NCBI RefSeq assembly: GCF_030867095.1
Contig: NC_081824.1
Span: 51,246,882-51,310,881, forward strand
Origin: Alligator mississippiensis
Lineage: Eukaryota > Chordata > Crocodylia > Alligatoridae
Length of the DNA: 64,000 nt
Reading direction: 5' to 3'
Part shown: positions 25,050 through 36,419 of the stretch, piece after piece
Numbering within the stretch: position 1 is the stretch's first letter
Layout of the letters: each line of letters opens with the position of its first letter
The notes under the pieces: generated by a model
Seen by the model: only the letters and a program-made list of their open reading frames with translations
Databases searched by the model: none
Told to the model about the DNA's origin: nothing
Position numbers and translations under genes: made by a program

Positions 25050-28000
25050 CGCCGTTGGGATCAAAGCAATCTTTTTATCATGTCCTGGCTCAGTGACCTG
25101 TCACGATAATTGTTAACCTAGGCCCATATCTTCTCTCTATCCATATTAAAAGTTGTAGAAAAATAAAAAAGGTGTGTGATGTCCTGCATCTTCCCCAATG
25201 AGAAATAGGTGCGACAACTCTGTTAGGGACTGGGATCATGGCTTTTGACACTTGTGCTGAGGCAGTAGCAAATCCAGGAACAGGACAAGGGGCATTGCAT
25301 CGCCCTGCTTTGGCTGTACTGGTCATGCGTAGTGGGCTCTGAGCTCACTGCCTGGTCAGCATGAACTCCTGCCACAGCCTTGCATGAGCAGTGAGCTCTG
25401 AGCTCACCAGCTGAGCAAGACAGTCAGGCTAATGCCCCTGCTTTCAGGTGAACACTGCTGCTGTTTGCCCTTTCTGTCCTTCCCCCTACCCACTAAATTC
25501 AGCAACAAGGGAATGGAGGCAATGAGCATCAGTGGCCCCACTCACACCCTGGGCTCTGGAGCCATGCAAAAGCAGAGGTTCTGGATAGACCCCAGACTGA
25601 GAGCTCACTTGCAATACAGCCAAAGCAGAGGGCCATGCTGATGCCGCTGCATCTCCTTTAAATTTGTCCCTATGTTAAAGTCTGTTCTAAGCGTTGGCAC
25701 TGCAGAGCACTCAGAAGTTCTGCTGGTCTCAGAACTAACAAAAGGATCCAAGCATATTTTTTCTGATTTTTGTAAAGCCAAAACAAATGAATGTTTGTAG
25801 TGTTCACTGAAGTCTTATTATGGAACACACTGTAAGTTTAAAGGTATTGTTATGCTGTTGTTTTCAGGGGAAAATTATGAAGAGTATAAAAAGAAAGAAA
25901 TCATTACAGGCCTCTGCCTCTGCCAACATCCTGAGTCAGCTTGAAACATCTTTAATTAACAAGCAGGTATCTTAATTTAAGTATTTTTAGTCAGTAAGTA
26001 AAACACACCTAAAGTTCATTTTTGTTAAGAATAATTTATTTTAAAATATAAGTACATGTAATGCTCATGAAAGGTCCTGTTTTAGTAGAAAAGTATATAG
26101 TGCTTGAAAGATGTAAATAAATATATGTGGTAGGTATTGTTAGCACTTACTGTGTTAGTTTGTTTTGAGTATAAATATGATCAGTGTTCATCAACAGTTG
26201 ATTATAAAAAAGAATCCCCTGCTTTAGCCAGGCTAATAATAGATGCTTTAATTTTCTGTTGTTGTTTCCTTAGGTAGCCCTATTTCTTTCTTTATTTTCA
26301 GAGAGAACCATATTCTGGAAATTCCTTTCTGTATAGTGAAAGCAGCAGTGATGATGAAGAACCCTTGTTTCAACTATCCAAAGTGGAACTGTGCGCCAAA
26401 ATAAAAAGTCTAAAAAGGAAATTGACAGACACAATGAGAGAGAACTGCCGTCTAAGGCAGTCATTGGTCATGCTTCAAGGTAAAGTTTGTGAAAAGATCA
26501 CTTTTTGATGAAGAAGAGAGCTTTAAATGTATGAAGACCCTTACTTTAAGAGAATTTTAAGGGAACTGTGGATGCTTAGGCACCTGTCAAGCTCAAGCTC
26601 CAAATTAGCACAAGAGTCTAACAACACAGAGGCATATAAAGCAGAAGGTAGGGCAGTGTGGCACCTGATTGCCTCATTCAGAGAGGCATGAGCTTTTCAA
26701 GTCCATTCACAGTATCTAACAAAGTAGACTAGCTTGCAAGAGAGCTGGGGTACTAAACAGAAAGAAATAAGATCATTTAAGTGCAAACAGAGCACATCTA
26801 CACAAGATGCTTATTGCGGAGTAGACTAATTAGCTCCATAGGAAGTATCTCATGTCTACACATGCAGGGCTATTAGGCTGGAGAAAACTAATACACTGCA
26901 GCAGGATACCACTTGTAAATGCAAGGGGGGAATAGGTTAAATTCTCTTAAACAGAGACCAAGACATCACCAAGTTTAAAGACAGGAAGGAACTCTTAAAT
27001 TGCACAAATTATTCTGTATAGAACATTTCCATGTGCTTTCCATAGGCTAAACTTGCATAACTCTAGCCAACTCCACCAGTGACTCCACTGGTCAGTTTAA
27101 TTAAACTTATTTTTAGACAAGCATTCTTGATAACCTAGGATTTCCCCTACTTAGCCCTGTATCTTGAATTCTAATTATTTTTTGTCAAATCAAATAATGT
27201 CTTACATTGATAACCCTTACCTAGTTCAAGGTGACAGCTTGTAGTTTTTTTATCCAAGTTATTATACATTTGCTTCCTATAAATGTGAACTATTAATCAT
27301 TTTAGGGCCCTTTTCTGTATTCTCTTCTAATTAGTGTTTCTCTTGGTCTAAGGAAGCCAAGACTGGAAGCAGTAGTCAAAACCTGATTTGTGATTTGCTT
27401 TTGCAGTCACTGTGTACCTGCTTGTCTCTCCTTCCCCCTATATTTCAGTCTTTTCCCACCCAACTTGTATTAGATTATTTTTATCCAAATCTACTAGTGG
27501 CATTTTTTCAGGTTTAATCTGATTTTACTAATGCCTGTCTAGTTCTTTCATATATCTAGGTCTATTTCTGTTTTCATCTTGAGTGTTCCCATTTCCCCCT
27601 TGCTGTATATTTTGCTATTAATTTAATTATTGTTCAGATGGCTTAATCTTTATCACTTAGTATCTCATCTGATCAGGCCTTACCACTTTGCAGATTTGTA
27701 CTGTTTTTGCAGGACTTGCATAAGTCTGCGAAAAGAAAATATTAACCAAATAGGGGGACATGTTATAGGACATCTACTCTGTAGATATCCAGAGGGCTAA
27801 ATGCAGTCCAGACATAACAAGGTCACTCCACTGAAGTGAATTAAATTGGACTTGTTTCCAGCCCTTTAGAGTTTGGGCCATATTCATGCAGCCCTTTGAA
27901 GGTGAAAGTGAAGTAGATGAGAGACATTAACCATCTGAAGAGAGCTGACTTAGCATGTTGTTAGCACTAGAAACCTAATCTCTACTGGGGCCTTTTTGTT

Positions 28001-31000
28001 TTGTTCTTAGGGAAGTAAAGGGTGGGAGAAGAATGAAACACAAACATTATTCTAATGGCACTGCTGCTTATTGCTGGCCTAAAATGATACCAAACCTCTT
28101 GTTCTCTTGCTTACTCTGACAGGAATTTGATTACAAAAAAATACATCAAGCTGATGTACAAATACATCCAAAGTCAGAAGCTTTAATGAGTATTCTTAAT
28201 GGTGACTTTCTTTCCAATTTCAGTGTTGCCACAGGCAGTAACACATTTTGAGGAACTGGTAGGTATGGCTGAGGCACTGCTTAAAGGAGGAGTGAATACA
28301 TCTACATCCAGCCTTCATTCACAGACTGTCTGGAAAACATCCAGCAATTCTTTAGCTGATTCATACACAACTATCCACAGTAACTCAAATTCACCAATAG
28401 CTTTAAATGTGGAGGACGAAGAACAACAGACTGAGAAACAGGTTGGTTAAAAGCTTATTTTGGTAATAAGAATGAAACCAAACAATGTGTTACAAGCTTT
28501 ATAAGCAATGTAAAAGTAAGCATTAGGAGTAGGTATTTTATTATTAGACCATAGCTAGAAAAAAAATGAGGAACTTACTAATAAACTCCTTTTGCATATA
28601 AGAGGTTTCCTTAGACATATTCAACAAAATTTAGCCTTCATGTACGCTCCTGAGCTACCTGTGACTTCAGTAGAGTTGTATGGATGTAACAGAGGGCAGT
28701 GTGTGGATAACTGTAAAGAAAATACTTTTTCAACCCAAAGAATAAATTATGCCCTTGGGCATACATATGGAACTTCTATTGACTTAAGATATCTAAAGGA
28801 AAAAAATGACTTTCAAATGACAGCTTGTTTGTTTTTTAAAAGCTGCATCTTTCTTTCCAACCATAAATAGAGGGAGAAGGGTGTCTTTCTGCCCTGTTAC
28901 AGAGATTGGCCAGATATCAGAGGGAATTATTCTTATCTTGCATGGAATGATGTCTCATTCTCTACAATAATAATAGAGCATTATTGATAAGTCACAGGCA
29001 GAGTTTAAGAGAAAAATATCATTTTAATGATTTAACTAAAAAGAATAACTCCAGTATCCTCTACATTTATAATTTACATGAGCATTTCTGTGTAATGAGT
29101 CATCCTAGTTGGTACAAATCATCCATAAGGATTGTTACTTGCAAGCACAGAATTGGGGAAATCTATTAAGAATTATCCAGGCATGATGTCTTAACTGAAT
29201 GAAACAACTATTGTGACCAAAATCAACCCTTGCTTCTCCAAGTCAACACAGAGGCTCATGTTTTTTAACTGGTCCTAACCTTGCCTCTAGACCAGCGGTC
29301 ACCAACTAGTGGATATCGATCCACTGGTACATCTCGGAGCCTCTTGGAGTTGATCCAAGGCTAGGGTGGAGGGGCTGAGTGCCCACGTGTATGCACGCAC
29401 ATGCCTTAGCCCAGCAGATCAGTCCGTGGGAGAGAGAAGGGCCGGGGGCTAGATTGAGGCCCCCTTGGTGAGTAACAGTGCCACAGAGGCAGGAGCACGG
29501 TTGAGTGGGGCCCTGACTGGATGAGACTTACCTGCTGGGGAGGCGCATCCCCAAATAATTTTTTCTCCCTCTGCCTCGATCTGCCTCCCCCTTTCCTCCC
29601 CACAGACTTACCAGCTGGGTGGAGTGGGGGAAGGGGGGTGTCATTGGCACACAGTGAGTCTTGGGTTGCTTTTAAATGCCAAAGGTGACTCCTACTTAAA
29701 AAGGTTGGAGGACCACTGGTTTAGACTGACATAGCTCAAAGTTGCATGCCTAAGTTTTGGGGAGCATTAATACATGGATTTCTATACGTAGTACATGGAT
29801 TATGCATTTTATACTTTAGATTTCATGCCTAGATTTTGGAACTCTTTGAGCAGTAAAGGCTCCTATTGGTAAGCATGTACTGAAGCTAATATTTCTAGTG
29901 AAACTGCTGGGAGTGCTCGATAAAGTGTTCCTTAACATGAGTAGAAGTCCACAGTTTGGCCCTCGCATGCATCTGCAGGATGCTATCTTGCATATGCTAT
30001 TCCAAAGTTTGAGGTGTGTACACCTTGGGAGTGTAATTGTGAGCACACAACTGCAAAAGCTACTTTTGAAAAATGTGTTCAGAGATGTTAGGGGCTGAAA
30101 GGGACCTCTTGAGATCATCAGGTCCAGCCCCCCTACACTTGGGCAGAAGAGATTGCTGAGGCCAGATGACCCCAGCAAGGTGAGTGTCCAGAAGTTTTTT
30201 GAAGATATCCAGAGTAGGTGATTGTACCACCTTTGGGGGGAGTCTATTTGAGCCCCTGGACACTTGAGTTGCAAAGAAGTTTTTCCTTATGTGTAATCTA
30301 AAGCAGTTTTCTAGCTATTTGTGACAGTTAGTTCTAGTCTTCCCCTAGGTAGCCCTGGTGAACAGATGTTCTCCCAGTCCTTGATGTGGGTCCCTTATAT
30401 ACTTATAGGCTGCCACCAAGTCCCCTCTGAGTCTTCTCTTCTCCAGGCTGAACAGACCCAAGTCTCTCAGCCTATCACCATATGGCTTACTCTCCATACT
30501 GCTAACCATACACATAACCCTCCTTTGGGCTCTCTCAAGCCTCTCTACATCCTTCCTGAAGTTTGGTGCCCAGAACTGGACACTAGGGCTGTGCAAAGCT
30601 TCAGGTGGTGATTCGATTTGAAGGAGATTCGGCCTGATTCAGTGGCAGAATCTCCAAATCGAATCAGGGGACTGTCACGGGATGAGGTCCTCAGGGATGG
30701 CAGTGATACCTCTAGGTCCCCTTGACCATTTCAGTCTGGCCCAACAGGCACCCTCTTTCTCGCCTGCCATGTCTTTGCTCGTAATTATGATATAGGGAGG
30801 CTGCCCTTGATCTTATTGTCTAGACACAGTCCTGTGGGACCCCCTCTGAACCTCATGAGTTCTCAGATCCTGTTTTGGATCCCGCTCAAAATGAGTACCT
30901 CTTGGGACACCCTCAGCCTTATGGGCTAGATGTGTGGCTTCAAAACTGCCCCCTTACCATGCCCCAAGCCTCACAGATGTCATACCAATGTGGTCTCCTC

Positions 31001-34000
31001 AAGTTGCAGCCTCAGCTTAGTCCAGCCTCTGCAACTGCACCCCCTGGCGCTGGGGTCCGCTCTCTCCCCCTTGTCACGGCGTCCTCTGGTGCTGGGGTCC
31101 ACTCTGCCCCTTGTCACGGCGCCCACACTGGCACTGGGGTTTCCCACACTGTAGTGGGTCCCCAATGAGGCCTCCTCCTTCCCCAAGAGACTCAGCCCAA
31201 TCCTCCGGTATTATAAAATAGCAAACAAAACATGAGCCCCTGGCCTATAACATAACAGCAAAGTTCAGGGCATGCTCTGCCCCTTTTAAAAGAATTCAAC
31301 GTCTTCCCTGGCACTAGTGTCTAGTAGGCAAGGGTACCTCATTAGTCCTAAGTGCAGCATATCAGGTAGTTGTAGCATCTCTGGGCCATTCCTACCTGGA
31401 GGCTCCTTCCCCTTCAGCTGCTGGCAAGGAACTGAACTCCCTAGTCCCAGCCCTGGGGTTTATATGGGCCCAGGGCCCTGCCTCTTCTGGCCAGCTGACC
31501 AGGTGCAGGTGCAGGCTAATTTGCTCATTAGCCTGTTGCCATGGTAACCTGCACCTGGGCTCCTGTCTGGCTCTTTGGGCTCTCTCCCCAGGCAATTTCT
31601 GCTCTTACAGGAGCAGGCACCTTAGTGCCCTGCTACAGGGACCAATTAAAAGGTCCAAATTGATTCAAAGGTCTCCGAATCTTTGGAAAAGATTCAGAGA
31701 GCGTGGTGATTCAGGCAGTCCCTGGTGGCTGCAGCAGGGAACTGCAGCCAGAATCCAAACTGGTAAGTACTAGGGGCAAGGGAGAGGGGACCATGGAGGG
31801 ACCCCTGCCAGACCACCCACCCCAGCTCCTGGCCCTTTAAAAAAAAAAGCCCCAACTCACCAGGTGCTGCAAGGCAGGGGGTGATCCCCACGCTGCATGG
31901 GGGGCTCTGCCACAAGCCCCCCAACCCTCCCCTCACTACTCCAGCTTCCCCCCAGCTGCCCCACTCATCCCAGTTCAAGCCCATTAAGGAAAAAAAAAAA
32001 ACAACAGAGAAAAGCCCCGGGACTCACCACTCCTGCAGTGGCCTCAGGGTTTTGAGGGGCTATGGAAGAGCCCCCCACGTGGTGCAGGGCAGTGGGGGGC
32101 AGCGGGGATCACCCCTCACCAGCAGGAATGGTGCAGGGGTTTTCATGGTTTGTATTTTTTCTTAAAGGGCCAGAGCTGGCCCAGGTGGGGCACCCGGTTG
32201 GGGCAGCAGGGATCACCGCCCCACCCAGCAGCACCCGGTGAGCTGGGGCTTTTTTTTTTTTTTCAAAGTGCCAGGAGCTGGGCCAGCAGGGCAGCCATTG
32301 CCAGGCTGGGAGAGGGGGTGGAGGATGGGGGATGGCTTGGATGATTTGGAGATTTTGCCAAATAGATTTAGGACAATGATTCGAATCACCAAATCGAATC
32401 ACTGTCCCCTGAATTGGCTGAATCCGAAGCAAATACTAGCCGCTTCACACAGGCCTACTGGACACAGTACTCCAGCTATGACCTCACCAAGCTATGACCT
32501 CAAAACCCCCAGGTCTCTTTCAGTTGTGGTGCTAGTAAGTGTAGCACTGTCAAGCCTGTAAGCATGTTGTGGGTTGTTTCTCCCCACGTGGAGCACCTTA
32601 CACTGATGATGTTCAGCACTGAGCAGGTTTTGATCTGCCCACCTTACACGCCTATCCAGGTCAACCTGTATCCCCAGCCTATCCTCCAACTTGACCACAG
32701 TCCCTCATAATTTGGTGTAATCTGCTAACTTTGCCAGTCTGCTTTTAACACCCCGAATCCAAATAATGAATGAATATATTAAAAAGCACCGGTCCGAGTA
32801 CTGAACCCTGAGGTGGCACTGGTCACCAAGCGCCATCTTGACTCAGTTCCATCTATCATTACTCTCTGGGTCCTGCCTCGGAGCCAGTTTCCTAGCCAGC
32901 AGACTGTTAAAAAATATTTTTAAAGTGTTGCAAATAAAAATGCAGAAATGTCTTTTTTTAAAAGAGTAGGGTTTCATATGATTGTTTTTTTATAATGATT
33001 GGAACAGTTGTGTCTATGACCAATTTTATTTTTCAGTTTAAAATTGAAAAATGGCAGATTGCCCTTTGTAATAAGAGCAAACCTCAGAAGTTTATAAATG
33101 ATTTGATGCAAGCACTTTATACACATGAGTATATGGCCACGCACAGCCTAACAGGGGCAAAGTCCTCCTCTTCAAAGGATAAAGCAGCAAAACCAGCTAT
33201 GAATCAGAATGAAGTTCAGGAAATAATAGGTAATCACTAGTTTACATAATTATATATATGGTACTGTGTTTTTTCTAGTTATTCTTTCAAGAAACATTAA
33301 GATTGAATATTCATTTGTATTTCTTTGTATATTTTCACAGTTTTAATTTAATTTTTGTTACAAATGCAGTGTCAGTAGAAAGCAAAATAATATATGTTCC
33401 TAATATGTGGATTTTGCATCTTATTGATGCAACTTTTAAACATTTATGTGGCACCATAATGGGTGCTGCCAGAGAAGTCAAGGCATCTTGATATTGTTCT
33501 AGAAGCTTGAGCTCAAGTCTTACTCTGGATTTGTGTGAGAAGATGTCCCCAGTTTGCCCTAAGGAAGTTGTGGATCTTCTTCACTGGAGGTTTTCAAAAA
33601 GAGGCTGGATAGGCATCTATCTGGATTGGTCTAAGAAAAATGGATTCTGCATTTGTGCAGGAGATTGGACTAAATGACCCTTGAGGTCCCTTCCAATCTT
33701 TTGATTCTATGAACAGAGGGAAAGAAATCATGTAAGGTCTATTTTGTAGTTGTTGAATGTTATGAGTTTTGACATTTTTAAATTGTGCTTCAAGTGAGGT
33801 GAGAAGGAAGACGTGGAAGACATAGGAAGGAAAGCAAGGCAAACGAAATGGATTTAAAGGCAGGAAATGATCGGTGCACAAGAAAAGAGTAATTCATTCC
33901 AGGTGGAAGGAGTAACATGAAAAAAACCCAGAGGTCAGAGAGGAGGAGGAGGAGAGAAAACACCTTAACAGGAAAAGTAAGTAGAATGTAGGGAGAGTGA

Positions 34001-35738
34001 GAGGATTTGGAAATGGGCAGTCAGATATGAGACAGAGCACCTCTGCACACAATTCCCTAAGAAAAGATGAGCTTGAAATTTATGCCAAAAGAGTCATGAG
34101 GCCAGTGAAAGGACTGAATGGGGTGGTAATATATTTATCATGACAGAGTGGTAGTTGCCAAATGGCTAGACTGCAGTAGGGAAAGGTCAATTTGGAAGGG
34201 CAAAGAGAAGTTTACCATAGTTGGGATGAAAGAAATATATGGCATGAACCAGCATTTTAAAAGCAAAGATGGAGAGGAAGGACGTGAATGTTTGAAGGAA
34301 TGATGTCATAAAGAAAGTAGCTACCGTTCAGTGAGAAGGAAAAAAGAGCAGCCAAAATCCCAAGGCTTGTTTGTTAGCATTTGTGGAGCTGTCAAAAATG
34401 ATAGAGGGAAAGTATTTAAAGGAGAACAGATTAGAAATTCAGGATTTTTTTACATGTTTAGTTTTTTAAAAGTGGTAGAACATCTGTGATGATGTATCAG
34501 AGAACTAGGAAGCCTGGACAGATAGGGTTGGTACATTTAATAGTCATTAGTAGGGGCAGGAAGTGCCAGTGAGTGAGGTGAAAAAAGAAAAGGGACAGAC
34601 CCCCCCCCCCCCAAAGAATTACTAGCAGGGAGTGGAAGGATAAGATGGAGGATATAACCAAAGGCAACACTGACAGACAAGAACGAGGCAAGAGCGACTA
34701 AACATGTTCAAGAATTAGTATGAAGGAACAGTGTGGTGGCTGATGGTGTTGAAGACAGCAAAGACTGAGCACTTGGAGAGGTGGGAGAGGTGATTAGTGA
34801 CTTTTTAAGTGTGGCATAGAGCAGGCAGAAGCCAGATGGGAGAGACCTGAGAAAGAGGCAGTCAAGACACTAGTAATAAACTGCTGCTTAGGAAACTTGA
34901 GCATATAGGACAGGTAAGAGAGGAGAGGAAATGATCATTTGTCTCAATAAAGACGGGAAGAAGTCAAATAAAGAGAGCAATTGATTGCAAGAGACCAAGG
35001 CGTTAAAGACTGTAGAAGATGAGAACTAGAATACTCCAGAATGGGATGAATGTCTAAAAGAAGAAAAAAAATCAAAGGAGGAAGTAAAGATCATGAAGGA
35101 GGATAAGAACAGGAGGTAAATTGCTGCTTCAAAGAAGTTAGCAAGCTACTGGACAGGCAGAGAAGAGGAACAAATGTAGAAGGGGAAGAGGTGCTCAGAG
35201 TCTGAGAGAGCAATGAAATGTCAAGATTCATAAAAATGGATAAGAGGATAGAAGAAGAATTGCTTGGCCAGGAACAGGACAGAGATAAAGGAAGACAGAA
35301 AGAGCAAACATAGGAAGTATATAGTATAGGAAGTCATCACGGTCATGAGAGGTCTGTGAGTTGCCAGAGCAAGAATGGTAATATTGAGGCCAAAGAAAAC
35401 AATTGGGATTAGCAGAGAAGGCAAGTGATGAGCAGGGGGGAGATGGAACTAGCAGCCACAAAACACAGAAAATAGAACCTTGTTTGGAAATTCATGGGCC
35501 CAATTGATGCATTTTATATAAGACACACACATTTTTCCCCTCACTTGGCCATTTCATGTTAAGGCTTTATAAATATCATCTCTTATATTTTGCAGGAATC
35601 ACAAAGCAGTTGTTTCCAAATACAGATGATGCTTTAATTAGGAGAATGATGGGACAAAAGTTAAACAATTGCACCAAGAAGCCAATTATAAGCAAAGATC
35701 TTAACTCCGTTACTTTTCAGAAGCATACCTTTTGGTAA
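22326..35738 (+). CDS. BEND6: BEND6, BEN domain-containing protein 6 (whole gene, spliced coding part)
   Basis: Seven exons can be joined with consistent phases: 22326-22554 (ATG at 22359), 22669-22814, 25868-25966, 26302-26479, 28224-28441, 33037-33229 and 35596-35738. They encode about 390 residues. Residues about 1-80 form a domain with an SWI motif and a V-x-W-P motif, like the N-terminal domain of several other BEN/THAP-type proteins. A middle part has an acidic Ser/Asp/Glu stretch and a heptad-like segment (LCAKIKSLKRKL). The last about 110 residues are the BEN domain (KWQIALCNKSKPQKFINDLM, ending in QKLNNCTKK). BEN domains bind DNA, and BEND6 is known as a nuclear co-repressor that antagonises Notch/CSL signalling in neural cells. 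Identification rests on close agreement with human BEND6 from memory. Confidence 0.93.
22669..22814 (+). CDS. BEND6: BEND6 exon carrying the human-type start region
   Basis: The acceptor is a long pyrimidine tract ending TTTAG and the donor is GTGCGT at 22815. The codons read DDPQELVEMMQKILQADEIT and then a basic GKGKRKR and an acidic SESEDSDLDKEQ. The MQKI and GKGKRKR parts match the beginning of human BEND6. A sense-oriented CR1 begins about 30 nt after the donor. Retention of the intron would stop translation at once, at a TGA nine codons in. Confidence 0.92.
22848..25000 (+). mobile_element. CR1 LINE with a 666-codon open frame, in BEND6 intron
   Basis: An uninterrupted frame runs from about 22,848 to the stop at 24,920 (666 codons from the ATG at 22,920). 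It covers the linker after the endonuclease (a Lys/Arg-rich segment), the reverse transcriptase (VPIFKKGRKEDPGNYRPVSL, YLDFRKAFDTVSH, VPQGSVLGPILFN and the FADD box at residues 400-403) and the usual C-terminal tail. A 3' untranslated part of about 80 bp ends in the CR1 tail. The endonuclease is missing, so it is a 5'-truncated copy that cannot move by itself, although its reverse transcriptase frame looks whole. It lies in the same orientation as BEND6 and begins about 30 nt after the exon donor at 22815. Confidence 0.96.
25015..25049. repeat. (TG)n microsatellite with CG end
   Basis: About 14 TG units followed by CGCGCACG, directly after the tail of the CR1. Confidence 0.95.
25050..25867 (+). 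other. BEND6 intronic DNA, nothing recognised
   Basis: Mixed-composition sequence between the CR1 tail and the 33-codon exon. It contains a loose inner duplication (GTGAGCTCTGAGCTCAC-like words at about 25,335 and 25,390) but no supported feature. Confidence 0.5.
25868..25966 (+). CDS. BEND6: BEND6 candidate 33-codon cassette exon
   Basis: TTTTCAG precedes and GTATCT follows exactly 99 nt, phase 0 on both sides, encoding GKIMKSIKRKKSLQASASAN and 13 further residues ending INKQ. In human BEND6 as I remember it the flanking exons join directly (...DKGQ to RDPYSG), so this exon is either lineage-specific or alternatively spliced. Inclusion or skipping keeps the frame. Confidence 0.68.
26302..26479 (+). 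CDS. BEND6: BEND6 exon with acidic stretch and coiled-coil-like segment
   Basis: The acceptor is TTATTTTCAG before 26302 and the donor is GTAAAG at 26480. The codons read REPYSGNSFLYSESSSDDEE, then LSKVELCAKIKSLKRKL and RLRQSLVMLQ, nearly the same as human BEND6. The exon ends one base into a codon. Confidence 0.95.
26480..28223 (+). other. BEND6: BEND6 intron with MITE end and an ancient LINE-like stretch
   Basis: At about 26,800 the words CACATCTACACAAGATGCTT match the ends of the MITE family at 16.5 and 39.2 kb. From about 27,150 to 27,700 the order of words (for example GGAAGCCAAGACTGGAAGCA) faintly resembles an ancient CR1/L3-type LINE on the minus strand. Nothing else was seen. Confidence 0.35.
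28224..28441 (+). CDS. BEND6: BEND6 linker exon
   Basis: The acceptor is CCAATTTCAG and the donor is GTTGGT at 28442. The codons read VLPQAVTHFEELVGMAEALL, then a Ser/Thr/Asn-rich linker ending EEQQTEKQ. The first part is almost identical to human BEND6 and the Ser-rich part is less conserved, as expected of a linker. Confidence 0.95.
29293..29718. mobile_element. hAT-type MITE
   Basis: Left end CAGCGGTCACCAACTAG and right end AAGGTTGGAGGACCACTG, with flanking octamers CTCTAGAC and GTTTAGAC (6 of 8 equal). The GC-rich interior has no transposase frame. It lies in the BEND6 intron between 28,441 and 33,037. Confidence 0.7.
30584..32457. mobile_element. DNA-transposon-like element (TAGGGCTGTG ends) inside the CR1
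   Basis: The exact octamer CTGGACAC flanks it on both sides (30,576-30,583 and 32,458-32,465), indicating hAT-type integration. Ends are TAGGGCTGTGCAAAGC and, read inwards from the right, TAGGCCTGTGTGAAGCG. Just inside both ends lie mirrored AAATCGAATCA / TGATTCGATTT words. A solo LTR sits inside it. No transposase frame was recognised. A second copy is at 53,564-55,691. Confidence 0.82.
30673..31637 (-). mobile_element. Solo LTR, family A (TGTCACGGGA...CTGCTACA)
   Basis: A 965-bp unit begins TGTCACGGGATGAGG and ends CCCTGCTACA, with an exact 5-bp duplication GGGAC on both sides. A TATA-like CATATAAACC on the minus strand (about 31,465) suggests that orientation. It is a fossil without internal region. 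Copies of the same family lie at 54,256-55,597 and 63,469 to the window edge. Confidence 0.8.
33037..33229 (+). CDS. BEND6: BEND6 exon, first half of the BEN domain
   Basis: The acceptor is TATTTTTCAG and the donor is GTAATC at 33230. It encodes FKIEKWQIALCNKSKPQKF, MATHSLTGAKSS and NQNEVQEIIG, the helical start of the DNA-binding BEN domain. The exon lies only about 120 bp after the end of a CR1-based repeat nest, showing that the repeats crowd but do not touch the coding part. Confidence 0.96.
33515..33715 (+). mobile_element. CR1 3'-end fragment
   Basis: GGAGGTTTTCAAAAAGAGGC, then GGACTAAATGACCCTTGAGG and the final TTTTGATTCTATGAA show the last part of a CR1 reverse transcriptase frame, the 3' untranslated part and tail, on the plus strand. 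Severely 5'-truncated. Confidence 0.85.
33716..35470. repeat. Long purine-rich (AG) strand-asymmetric stretch, probable old interspersed repeat
   Basis: For about 1.7 kb the plus strand is dominated by A and G (words such as GGAAGGAGTAACATG and AGAGGAGGAGGAGGAGAG). The text is not a simple tandem repeat. Related composition and word order are found at 6.5-7.1 kb and 20.15-20.45 kb, so an ancient dispersed repeat is likelier than unique DNA. It lies in the last BEND6 intron; the open frames on its minus strand are by-products of composition. Confidence 0.45.
35596..35738 (+). CDS. BEND6: BEND6 exon, second half of the BEN domain, with a stop overlapping a donor
   Basis: The acceptor is TATTTTGCAG. 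The exon encodes ITKQLFPNTDDALIRRMMGQ and KLNNCTKKP, completing the BEN domain. It then diverges from human (ending ...NSVTFQKHTFW) and reaches TAA at 35736-35738. The bases GTAAGT at 35735-35740 form a perfect donor that includes this stop. The exon may therefore be terminal, or it may end at 35734 and splice on to a further exon. Confidence 0.9.
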
Positions 35739-36419
35739 GTCTTCAAAAAAAATCAGTCGCATCTCATGTACTGGTATGTGTGTCTGTCTGTGCAGTAAGA
35801 GAAACTAAAATCATCTCAAAATTATCTTTCAGATATACATTCATATCTGTAATAGGGAGATCCTTTCACATTCTTGCACAAATATGGTATAAGAGAAAAA
35901 TATCCCTTGTTAACATTGCAGCACAAAAAGCTACTCATTCTAGACACCTTGAGAAAGTAGGTGAGGGGAGTAGAAGGCAAAAGTAAATAACAAAAGTGAA
36001 ATTAATTGCTGCATCTATTATATATTTTACATTATTTAGTTGGTACTATAGGGAAACTTTGTAATCGTCATATGAATTAAATTAATAAATTATTTAAAAT
36101 TTCATAAATTTGGCCATCAAAAACGGAGAGTCTCAAAGGTCTACACAGATCTTAGGAGATCTGTAGAGTCAGAAGCCTGGTGCATTTACAGGGTTTTCCA
36201 GATCTATGACATTGAGACTCCTGCTGCTCATAGGGAGCTTGACAAAATTTATGTTAATTTACATATAAAAGAACTGCATGTCTGAAGTGGATTTATGACA
36301 TGGAGAATCATCCTTCTAGTTGTAGCATCTACTCTAGTTCATTCTATCAGCTGTGCAGCCTGACTCCTGATGATCTCCACAGACAGGCTTCCATGGAGAT
36401 CTGTAATCTATTCTAAGGT

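Larger units (their letters stand above)
30077..32915 (-). mobile_element. Old CR1 LINE, split by a nested insertion
   Basis: The minus-strand pieces 30,583-30,077 (FWAPNFRKDVERLERAQRR and the 3' tail) and 32,915-32,458 (LDRRVRWADQNLLSAEHHQ; CKVLHVGRNNPQHAY) are neighbouring parts of one CR1 reverse transcriptase. They are separated by an 1,874-bp insert with an exact 8-bp duplication. The copy carries several stops and shifts and is much older than the CR1 copies at 9 and 23 kb. Confidence 0.88.

Noticed and set aside
35732-35986. Frame following the last BEND6 exon
   Set aside because: It starts in the donor and runs into intron-like AT-rich DNA; no homology to BEN proteins.
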